Origin: Flavobacteriales bacterium
GTDB taxonomy: Bacteria; Bacteroidota; Bacteroidia; Flavobacteriales_F; PHOS-HE28
Length of the DNA: 64,000 nucleotides
Assembly: GCA_020635675.1 (NCBI GenBank)
Contig: JACJZJ010000002.1
Location: 372,001 to 436,000 of the forward strand
Direction: 5' to 3'
Below, one piece after another: positions 31,621 through 41,175 of the stretch. The translations under genes and the position numbers were made by a program. Each line of letters begins with the position of its first letter. The first letter of the stretch is position 1. Under the pieces are notes generated by a model. The model worked only from the letters and a program-made list of their open reading frames with translations, made no database searches and was not told the origin of the DNA.

Positions 31621-34600
31621 CTACCCGATCCCCTTTCCATAGAACGGCCGCAGCCGTTCGGGCACCTGTCGCCGCATGCGATTCTTGAGGGTCTCCGCCT
31701 CGCGAGGCACGTCATGGTCCTGCCGGGGAGTCTGGAGCCAGCGCAGGTCCCTGCCATCGTATACGGCGATGGGTACGCCTTCACGGTACAGGATCCGGTC
31801 GGTATGGCGCGTGGCGACGCGCTCCCCCGTGGTGATCACCCCCGTGAGGTTGAGCGGATCGGCGGCGGAGAGCACCGTGAAGCCCTCGTCGCCCAGCCCC
31901 AGCGGCTGCTCCCGCGTTCGTTCCTGGGCGCGCTGCTGGGCCCGCAGGAGCGGGATCGCGTTCGGCAGGGCGAACTGCTCGCCCCAGACGCCGCTCACGA
32001 AACGGCCGCCACGCACCTCACCCCGATCCTCCATGCGGCGAAGCACGCGTACGAGCTCCCGCCAGGGCGGTGCAATGCGTTCACGCTGGGCCAGTTTGCG
32101 GAAGAGCACGCCGTACCGCAACAAGAGGATGTGGGCGATCGCCTCCACGTCCGGCTTGTCGTTCCCGGGTCTGTCGAACAACCACCAACGACCGGCCTGT
32201 TCCAGGCTGAAGGGCATGGTGCCGGAGCGGCGGGAGCGGCGTTGCTTCAAGGCTTGGCGTTTGCTGGTCGGCACGAGCAATGCCCGCAGTCCGGTGAAAC
32301 CATCGGCGCTGATCCGGCCTTTGGCGACGAGCTCCGCGAGGCCTTGTTCCACTTGCGAAGGCAGCAGGTCACAGTGCTTCACCAGGTCGTGGTAGAAGAG
32401 CGCGCCGCGGTGTTGCAGTTCTGTCAGGACCTCCTGCGCCTCCTTGTCGAGCTCCCTCTCCGGGACCACGTCGCTCAAGAAAAGCGGCAGGTCCTCACGC
32501 AGGCAGATGCTTAGGGATGAGGAGCGCAATGACGCCGGTGCGCTGGCTTCCCCTGTGAAGGGCGTGAGCTTGCCCCAGGCGATCTGGCCGCTGAAGCAGA
32601 GGTGGTCCATCCATTCCGGTGCATAGTCACGGAGGCGGGCGGGCAGGATCTCGCTCTCCCAAGCCACCGCCGGTGCTTCGGCCCCCTGCAACTTTTCGAT
32701 GACCCCACGCAAGGCTTGTGGACCTTCCGCCTTAGCTTCTACCCCGACGCCGTGCCAGGTGAACAGGAAGCGCATGAAGGCGGCCGGCGATACCGGTTCG
32801 ATCTCCTTGCGCAGCTTCTGCAACGTGTAGCGATGGATGCGCGCCAGCAGACGGCGTTCGCACCATTGCTCCTCGTCCACGTCGGGATCGAAATGCCCGC
32901 GGAAGGTCATGCCGTCCTGTTCCATCCGGAGCATCGCGTGCAACACATCGCCGGGGTCGAGACCGAACCGTTGGGACAGGTCGGCGACCGTCGACGGACC
33001 TTCCACCTCCATCCTGCCGCGCAGCAGGTCGGCGAGCGGGTTCTCCAGGGGATGAACCGAGCGGATGGCCTCGGGGATCGACACGGCCGGTTCGAGGGTC
33101 GCGTCCTTGTAGATCGCTTGGAGTTGGGGGATGCGTTCGAGCGGGGCCCAGAGATGGATGGTGGCCGCGGTCCGCAGCTTGGTCGCTCGCCCTTCCTTCA
33201 CCAGCCGCTCGAACAGATGCCCCCAGCCGCTCCGCTCCCCTTCCTCCGCGGTGAGGAGCCCGCAAAGGACCAGCGTGTCGTAGAGCTCGTCCGCATCGCC
33301 GACCTGCGGCCAGGCCTCCTCGCGCACCATGCGTACAGCCATACCATCGAGCTTCCCAAGGTCCTTCGCGGTAGCGGGATCCAGTGCGTGTCGGGTGCGG
33401 ATGGCGCGCGTGCGGCGCTCCTCCAATGGCGCGGGATCGAGGAAGGCGTAAGGCCGTGCATTGATGATCTCGTGACTGAACGGCGAGGGTTCGCGCAGGT
33501 CGCGCGCGATCAGTTCCATACCACCGCCAACGATCCGGCCGATCACTTCCTCCAACCCCTCGATGTCCATCGCCTCGGTCAGACAGTCGTGGATGGTCTG
33601 TTGCACCATGGGATGGTCCGGTACTTCACGCTCACCGACGATGTTCTCCAGACAAGCGAGCTGGTCAGGGAAGCAGAGCGCCACAAGGTCCTCGCCCTGC
33701 ATGCGTTGGATCTGCGGTGGCACGCGCTTGTCGAAGGAGCGGCGTTGGATGGCGAGCGCTCGGGAGGCGTTCCATCGCCATCGTGTACCGAACATCGGTG
33801 CATCCAAAAGGGCCTGCACCAGCACGTCGCGCACCGTGTTCGGATGCAGGTATTTCCACACGTCATCGATCGGGAAGCTGTGCGTGCTGCCCAGCGAGAG
33901 GATGATCGAATCCTCGGTGGCGGCGGCCTGCAGCTCGAAGTTGAAATTTCGGCAGAACCGCTTGCGCAACGCGAGACCCCAGCCCCGGTTCAGCCGTGCC
34001 CCATAGGGTGCGTGCAACACCACGTGCATGTCCCCGGCCTCGTCGAAGAAGCGCTCCAGCACCAGGCGATCGCGCGTGGGCATCGCACCCAGCGCCACCA
34101 TGCCTGCAGCCAGGTAGTCGACGACCTGTTCGGCCGCCACCGCATCGATCCCCACTTCCTTCATCAACCATTCCATCGGCGCGCTCTTCCATGCGGTGCT
34201 GTCGCCGATGGTGTCGCTGATATGGTCCAGGCGGTCGGCCACTTCCTGCCGCAATCGCGCGGTGGCCATGCTGAGTTCCTTGGTACGACCGGGCGCTTCA
34301 CCAAGCCAGAAAGGCAACGAGGGCGGTTCGCCATGGGCGTCCTCCACGCGCACTTTGCTCTCGTTCACGCCGAGGATGCGCCAGGTGCTGTTGCCCAGCT
34401 GGAAGATGTCGCCCGGCAGGCTCTCGATGGCGAAGTCCTCGTTCAGGGAGCCGACGTACACGTTCTCCGGCTCGGCGATCACGTCGTAGTCGAACAGGTC
34501 CGGAATGGCCCCGCCGTTGAGCAGGGCGAACGGACGTGCCCCCTTCTTCGCCCGCAAACGTCCGGTGACCACATCGCGGTGGATGTGTGCACCGCGCCGG

Positions 34601-36018
34601 CCACGCCGCGTGGTGAAGCCTTCGGCGAGCATCTTCACCACCTCATCGTAGGTCTTGCGTTCGAGCTGGCGGAACGGATAGGCACCGAGCATCACCGCGA
34701 AAAGCTCCTCCTCGGTGATCTCCTCACAGGCCACCTCGGCCACGATCTGTTGCGCGAGGATGTCGATCGGTCGCTCGGGCATGACGATCGCGTCGAGTTC
34801 GCCCCGCCGCACCGCATCCAGCAAGGCTGCGCTTTCGACCAGTTCATCGCGCGAGAGGGGAAATAGGCGACCCTTCGGCAGACCATCCACCTGGTGCCCG
34901 CTCCGGCCCACGCGTTGCAGGAAGGCCGCGATGCTGAACGGGTTGGCGATCTGGCATACCAGGTCCACATCACCGATGTCGATGCCCAGTTCCATCGAGG
35001 CGGTGGCCACGAGCACGCGGTAGCGCCCCTCCTTCAGGTTCGTTTCGGCGTCCAGCCGCTGCTCCTTCGACAAGCTGCCATGGTGCGCACCCACCTTGTC
35101 CTCCCCCAGACGCTCGCGCAGGTTGAAGGCCAGCCGTTCGCACATGCGCCGCTGGTTCACGAAGATCAAGGTGGTCCTGTGTTGCTCGATCAGCTGGATC
35201 AGTTTCTCGTACACCTCGCCCCAGACCTCGTTCGGCATCACGGCCTGCAGGGGCGAATCCGGCAGCATGAGGGCCAGGTCCATCCGCCGCTTGTGACCGG
35301 TGTCGATGATCACGCAGTCGGCGGACCCATCGCTCTTCACGTGCTTGTTGCCCACCAGGAACTTCGCGACCAGTTCCACCGGCTTCTGGGTGGCACTGAG
35401 ACCGATGCGCGTGGCCGGGCGCGTCAGGAGATGATCGAGCCGTTCCAGCGACAGGCTCAGGTGCGAGCCGCGCTTGTCGCCGATCATGGCATGAACCTCA
35501 TCGACGATCACCGTGCGCACCGTGGAGAGCATCCGACGGCCACCCAGGCTCGTCAGCAGTACATAAAGGGATTCCGGGGTGGTGACCAGGATGTGCGGCG
35601 GCTTTTCGCGCATGCTCTGCCGATCCTGCGGGGTGGTGTCCCCCGTGCGGACCATCACGCGGATGTCCACTTCGGGCAGGCCCTGCTCCTTCAGTTCGGC
35701 CCGGATCCCGCGCAACGGCCCGCGCAGATTCTTCTCGATGTCGTTGCTCAGCGCCTTGAGCGGCGAGATGTAGAGGACCTGTGTGCGATCCTCGAGGCGG
35801 CCATCGAGCCCTTCCCGCACCAGCTCATCGATGGCCCAGAGGAAAGCGGTCAAGGTTTTTCCACTCCCGGTCGGCGCGGCCACCAGCACGTTCTTCCCCG
35901 CAGCGATGGCCGGCCAGGCCTTTTGCTGGACCGGTGTTGGTGCAGGGAAGTTCTTCCCGAACCAAGCACGAACGGCGGGGTGGAAGTCGTGGAGGGGCAC
36001 AGCCATGACGATCGCCAT
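31621..36018 (-). CDS. Lhr-like superfamily 2 ATP-dependent helicase
   Basis: 1465 aa from the ATG at 36018; the ATG at 36006 (MAVPLHDFHPAVRAWF) is equally possible. Q-motif region FPAPTPVQQKAWPAI, Walker A APTGSGKT (about residue 50), SPLKALSNDI (motif Ia), TTPESLYVLL (Ib), Walker B DEVH (about 175), GLSATQKPVELVAKFL (III), GSLSKEQRL (IV-V region), VATASMELGIDIGDVDLV and QRVGRSGHQ (VI). After the winged-helix part comes the long C-terminal extension typical of full-length Lhr (E. coli about 1540 aa). Lhr proteins unwind RNA:DNA and DNA duplexes and act in repair. The gene stands alone, and I see no nuclease partner beside it. Confidence 0.9.
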   Translation of the reverse strand: MAIVMAVPLHDFHPAVRAWFGKNFPAPTPVQQKAWPAIAAGKNVLVAAPTGSGKTLTAFLWAIDELVREGLDGRLEDRTQVLYISPLKALSNDIEKNLRGPLRGIRAELKEQGLPEVDIRVMVRTGDTTPQDRQSMREKPPHILVTTPESLYVLLTSLGGRRMLSTVRTVIVDEVHAMIGDKRGSHLSLSLERLDHLLTRPATRIGLSATQKPVELVAKFLVGNKHVKSDGSADCVIIDTGHKRRMDLALMLPDSPLQAVMPNEVWGEVYEKLIQLIEQHRTTLIFVNQRRMCERLAFNLRERLGEDKVGAHHGSLSKEQRLDAETNLKEGRYRVLVATASMELGIDIGDVDLVCQIANPFSIAAFLQRVGRSGHQVDGLPKGRLFPLSRDELVESAALLDAVRRGELDAIVMPERPIDILAQQIVAEVACEEITEEELFAVMLGAYPFRQLERKTYDEVVKMLAEGFTTRRGRRGAHIHRDVVTGRLRAKKGARPFALLNGGAIPDLFDYDVIAEPENVYVGSLNEDFAIESLPGDIFQLGNSTWRILGVNESKVRVEDAHGEPPSLPFWLGEAPGRTKELSMATARLRQEVADRLDHISDTIGDSTAWKSAPMEWLMKEVGIDAVAAEQVVDYLAAGMVALGAMPTRDRLVLERFFDEAGDMHVVLHAPYGARLNRGWGLALRKRFCRNFNFELQAAATEDSIILSLGSTHSFPIDDVWKYLHPNTVRDVLVQALLDAPMFGTRWRWNASRALAIQRRSFDKRVPPQIQRMQGEDLVALCFPDQLACLENIVGEREVPDHPMVQQTIHDCLTEAMDIEGLEEVIGRIVGGGMELIARDLREPSPFSHEIINARPYAFLDPAPLEERRTRAIRTRHALDPATAKDLGKLDGMAVRMVREEAWPQVGDADELYDTLVLCGLLTAEEGERSGWGHLFERLVKEGRATKLRTAATIHLWAPLERIPQLQAIYKDATLEPAVSIPEAIRSVHPLENPLADLLRGRMEVEGPSTVADLSQRFGLDPGDVLHAMLRMEQDGMTFRGHFDPDVDEEQWCERRLLARIHRYTLQKLRKEIEPVSPAAFMRFLFTWHGVGVEAKAEGPQALRGVIEKLQGAEAPAVAWESEILPARLRDYAPEWMDHLCFSGQIAWGKLTPFTGEASAPASLRSSSLSICLREDLPLFLSDVVPERELDKEAQEVLTELQHRGALFYHDLVKHCDLLPSQVEQGLAELVAKGRISADGFTGLRALLVPTSKRQALKQRRSRRSGTMPFSLEQAGRWWLFDRPGNDKPDVEAIAHILLLRYGVLFRKLAQRERIAPPWRELVRVLRRMEDRGEVRGGRFVSGVWGEQFALPNAIPLLRAQQRAQERTREQPLGLGDEGFTVLSAADPLNLTGVITTGERVATRHTDRILYREGVPIAVYDGRDLRWLQTPRQDHDVPREAETLKNRMRRQVPERLRPFYGKGIG

Positions 36019-36107
36019 ATATCTTGTCGATCGGCCATGTACAATATAGGGAGGGACCGGCCGGGTCCTGAGCATACTTGTACCGAGTAGGGACCGAGGC
36101 CGTGCAT

Positions 36108-37577
36108 ATGAGATCCATCATCGTTCGAACGGCCCTCGTCCTAGTCCTGCTCAATGCCTTGGCACCTCTGTTCTTTCCGGCCACCATCACCCTGGACGGA
36201 CCGATGCATGTGCTGCATGCCTCGGCCTGGCTCGATGCGCGCGACCACGACCAGGGGATCCGCTACCACCAGCCGTTCTCCCACCTCAGCGCGGACGAGT
36301 TGCTCCTAGCTCCACTGGTGCGCACGCTCGGTCCTTTTCATGCGCATACCGTGATGGTCGCATTGGTGCTCCTGGTGCTCGGACTCGCCAGCTGGAGGGT
36401 GGCACAAAAGCTGGAGCTGATGCAAAATGCCGGACCCCTGCTGGTGCTTCCGGTCCTGTGGGGTTGGCCCCTGCTGCTCGGTTTCTTTTCCTTCCTGCTC
36501 GGAATTGCCCTGGCATTGCTCGCCTGGGGCTGGTGGGCGGGGCTCGATCGGCCCAGCTTGCGCAATGCAGGTCTTCTCTTCGTTTGGGGCCTTGGAGCCA
36601 TGTACGTCCATCGGGCCGCACCGCTATTCCTGATACTCCTGGTCGTCTGTCATGAGCTCACGATGCTGATCGGCGGCCGCATGGGTTGGAGCGCACGCTG
36701 GCCCCGGGTCCCGCCTTGGTTGCTCTGGGCGGTGGTCATCGGCCTGTCAGCTCTGGGCGGGCTGCGGATCATGTCCTTGCTGTACGAGAATGCCGCCTTT
36801 GAACCATCCGCGGTGCGCGATCCTTCCACGGACCTCCTGCAGCTCCGTCCTCTGCTCTTGTTCGCGAAGGACCAGGAGCAACCTTACCTGATCGTTCTGG
36901 GTGCGCTGCTGTTGATCGCCTTGGTATTGACCACATCCGCCCGGGGGTTCCGCGATCGTCGGATCCAACGGGCGGACGCCGCCTTGCTGGCGGCCCTCGT
37001 GCTCATTACCGCGTCTTTGGTCCTGCGCAATCCGAACGCCGATCTCCACTATGTGGAGGAACGGACCCAGTGGACCGCCTTGCTCCTGCTGGTGCTCTGG
37101 ACCGGTTCGGCGGCATGGAGCCGGATGACGCTCGCGGTGGCCCCTGTGGCGATCGGCCTGCACGTCATCCGGACCGTTCATATCGCGAAGCAAATGGCGG
37201 GGTTCCATACACGGCAGCAGGCATTGGAGACGCAGGCGCAAGAACTGCATCCCGGGTCCACGGTCGTGCCGGTCCTTTGCGATGGCAATTGGCTGTACCT
37301 GCACCAGACCGCCTTCCTGGCCACCCTTCACGACGGGGTGGTCTGGACGCCGATCGATCACATGCGGTTCCGGTTCGCGGCACCGGCCACATCAGCAATG
37401 ATCGCCTACGATTTCAAAAAGGCGAAGGACTGGTCATGGCTTGAGGATCATCTGAATGCTGGGCGATCTCCGTTGGTCGATCGGATCGTTCCCGTAGGCC
37501 CGGACGGAACCTGCCAGGCATCCGACACCATCGGGATGGGCCCGGCATGCCGCCTGCTTTGGTCGCTGGACAAATAG
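36108..37577 (+). CDS. Multi-pass membrane protein of unknown function
   Basis: 489 aa from the ATG at 36108. About ten hydrophobic segments spread over residues 1-355 and a soluble C-terminal part of about 130 residues (from AKQMAGFHTRQQALETQAQ onward). The first loop holds MHVLHASAWLDARDHDQGI and HQPFSHLSADELLL, polar loops that could be active-site loops of a membrane glycosyltransferase of the GT-C kind, but I do not recognise a known DxD or similar signature well enough to claim it. It is divergent from the helicase and convergent with lepA (12-base gap). Confidence 0.7.
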   Translation: MRSIIVRTALVLVLLNALAPLFFPATITLDGPMHVLHASAWLDARDHDQGIRYHQPFSHLSADELLLAPLVRTLGPFHAHTVMVALVLLVLGLASWRVAQKLELMQNAGPLLVLPVLWGWPLLLGFFSFLLGIALALLAWGWWAGLDRPSLRNAGLLFVWGLGAMYVHRAAPLFLILLVVCHELTMLIGGRMGWSARWPRVPPWLLWAVVIGLSALGGLRIMSLLYENAAFEPSAVRDPSTDLLQLRPLLLFAKDQEQPYLIVLGALLLIALVLTTSARGFRDRRIQRADAALLAALVLITASLVLRNPNADLHYVEERTQWTALLLLVLWTGSAAWSRMTLAVAPVAIGLHVIRTVHIAKQMAGFHTRQQALETQAQELHPGSTVVPVLCDGNWLYLHQTAFLATLHDGVVWTPIDHMRFRFAAPATSAMIAYDFKKAKDWSWLEDHLNAGRSPLVDRIVPVGPDGTCQASDTIGMGPACRLLWSLDK

Positions 37578-37589
37578 GCCTGGGAGCGA

Positions 37590-39377
<1,788 letters not shown>

Positions 39378-39399
39378 TGCGCTGCCCGGAAAAGGCGTG

Positions 39400-39407
39400 C
39401 AAAAGTA
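39400..39407 (-). promoter_or_regulatory. -7 box of lepA
   Basis: TACTTTTG on the minus strand, perfect TAnnTTTG, 22 bases before the lepA ATG. Confidence 0.6.
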
Positions 39408-39515
39408 GGCCATTCCGTTCCTCGCCGAAGTGACAGGGTGACCGCTGCTCCTTAACTTTACTGGTCTTTCAGGCAACTTCGGCCGCCCGAGGTGCATCAT
39501 CTACACCGGACAGGC

Positions 39516-40073
39516 ATGACGGACGAGCAAATGGTGGCGGGCTGTCTTCAACGCGACCCCTTGGCGCAGAAGGAGTTGTACCGGACCTATGCCCGAAAGA
39601 TGATGAGTATCTGCATGCGCTATAGCAACGGACGCGAACAGGCCCAGGACATCCTGCAGGACGGCTTCGTGAAGGTGTTCCAGAAAATGGACCACTACCG
39701 CGGCGATGGGCCGCTTGGGGGCTGGATAGCCCGGACCATGGTGAACACGGCCCTGGACCACATCCGACGCAACAAACCGTACGACCACAGTCTGGACCTG
39801 ACCGAGGCCGAGCATCTCCACGCAGAGGACGAGCACGTGCTGAGCAATATGACCGCGAACGAACTGATGGAACTCATCCAGGCCCTTCCACCGGGATACC
39901 GTGCAGTGTTCAACATGTTCGCGATCGAAGGCTATGCCCACAAAGAGATCGCCGATCACCTTGGCATCTCCGAGAACACTTCGAAGAGCCAGTTCATGAA
40001 AGCGCGGGCGTACCTGCGCAAATTGCTGCCCAAGGAGGCGGCCGAGATCTACCGGAATGCGCACGAAGGATGA
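39516..40073 (+). CDS. ECF-type RNA polymerase sigma factor (surface-protein locus)
   Basis: 185 aa from the ATG at 39516 (MTDEQMVAGCLQ); the ATG at 39492 would add eight residues. Region 2: LYRTYARKMMSICMRYSNGREQAQDILQDGFVKVF (residues about 21-55). Region 4: LPPGYRAVFNMFAIEGYAHKEIADHLGISENTSKS (about 126-160). A possible -7 box (TAACTTTA, 39453-39460) lies upstream, and no TGTAAC/CGTC motif is visible. The stop overlaps the start of the membrane protein gene by 17 bases, and that gene is followed by two T9SS substrates. It is likely the regulator of this surface locus. Confidence 0.9.
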   Translation: MTDEQMVAGCLQRDPLAQKELYRTYARKMMSICMRYSNGREQAQDILQDGFVKVFQKMDHYRGDGPLGGWIARTMVNTALDHIRRNKPYDHSLDLTEAEHLHAEDEHVLSNMTANELMELIQALPPGYRAVFNMFAIEGYAHKEIADHLGISENTSKSQFMKARAYLRKLLPKEAAEIYRNAHEG

Positions 40074-41172
40074 ACTGAACGAGTCGCTGCGGCAGCGTTT
40101 CACAGGCCACGAGGTGCCGGTGGATGCCAATGTGTGGCAGGCCATCTCCGCCCGGGTGGCGGCGCCTACGGCCGGGGCCGACGAGGTGTTGCGTGGCAGC
40201 CTGAAAGAAAAGTTCACCGGCCACGAAATGGCCGTGGACCCTGGTCTCTGGGCCTCCATCAGCGGTCAGGCCGGCATCGGCGCCGCGGCATCCGGAGGGA
40301 TCGGAACGGGGTGGATCGCTGCCGGTGTGGCGGCCGTGATCCTGACGGTCGGCGCATGGTACCTGACGGGGAACGAAATGACCTCCGACCACACATCCGT
40401 GGCAGAGGTCCGCACAGAGCGACCACAAGCCAACGGCCCGCGACCGGCAGGAACGGAGGAGCAGGTCGCAGGGAGAGCATCCACGACAGCGAGCGATCCG
40501 AAGGCACCACCGCAGGAAGAAAAGGGCGATCCGGAAGGGACCACCATGGCAACCGACAGGGCAAATGCGGTCATCACTGCGCAGGATGAACACGCCCTGA
40601 AAGCACCCGTGCCCGCATCGGACCATGTCGATCGGCACATGTCCGGTGAGGAACAAGGCGAGTTGGAGAGTATCCCCGAACCCACTCTTCCACCTGCTAC
40701 GACCACATCCGTAACTGCGGAAACACCCGATCCGGCCGTTCCGGCAGAACGACCCGAAGCTCCGGCGGCCAAGTCGATGGAGCAAGGTGAGGACACGAAC
40801 GGGACCGGCGCCCCGGGACATGCCCAGGAAGCAGGTCCCACGACCAGCGGAACGCCCGCGACCGAAGCACCTGTCACGGAGGCACCAAAGGCCGAGTTCC
40901 ACCTCTTCCTGCCGAACGTGTTCACCCCGAACGGCGACGGCACGAACGACCAGTACGAGATCTCCTGCGTTGGGTGCACCGATGTTTCCGTGATGATCAC
41001 GGACAGCTACACGGGCAAGCTGGTATTTGCAGCACAGGACCTGCACCCCTGGAATGCCAACGACATGAGCGGTGCACCCTGCCCGGTGGGCCAGTATACC
41101 GTGTTCGTGCAAGCCATGGATGCCATTGGCCAACGCCACCGGGAAAAAGTCTATCTCCAATTGATGCGCTGA
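40057..41172 (+). CDS. Membrane-anchored anti-sigma-like protein with a T9SS type-B-like C-terminal domain
   Basis: 371 aa. The cytoplasmic N-terminus carries two copies of a motif: LRQRFTGHEVPVDANVWQAI (about residues 11-30) and LKEKFTGHEMAVDPGLWASI (about 49-68). One TM helix (about 89-108, WIAAGVAAVILTVGAWYLTG) has no cleavable signal before it, so topology is N-in/C-out. Residues 110-285 are a Pro/Thr/Glu/Ala-rich linker. The last about 87 residues begin LFLPNVFTPNGDGTNDQYEI, the hallmark of the gliding-motility (CHU_C/type B) sorting domain, and end in LMR. The DRWG part of that domain is replaced by DSYTG. Position right behind the ECF sigma gene, with overlap, suggests an anti-sigma role. 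The combination is unusual (see findings). Confidence 0.85.
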   Translation: MRTKDELNESLRQRFTGHEVPVDANVWQAISARVAAPTAGADEVLRGSLKEKFTGHEMAVDPGLWASISGQAGIGAAASGGIGTGWIAAGVAAVILTVGAWYLTGNEMTSDHTSVAEVRTERPQANGPRPAGTEEQVAGRASTTASDPKAPPQEEKGDPEGTTMATDRANAVITAQDEHALKAPVPASDHVDRHMSGEEQGELESIPEPTLPPATTTSVTAETPDPAVPAERPEAPAAKSMEQGEDTNGTGAPGHAQEAGPTTSGTPATEAPVTEAPKAEFHLFLPNVFTPNGDGTNDQYEISCVGCTDVSVMITDSYTGKLVFAAQDLHPWNANDMSGAPCPVGQYTVFVQAMDAIGQRHREKVYLQLMR

Positions 41173-41175
41173 CCC

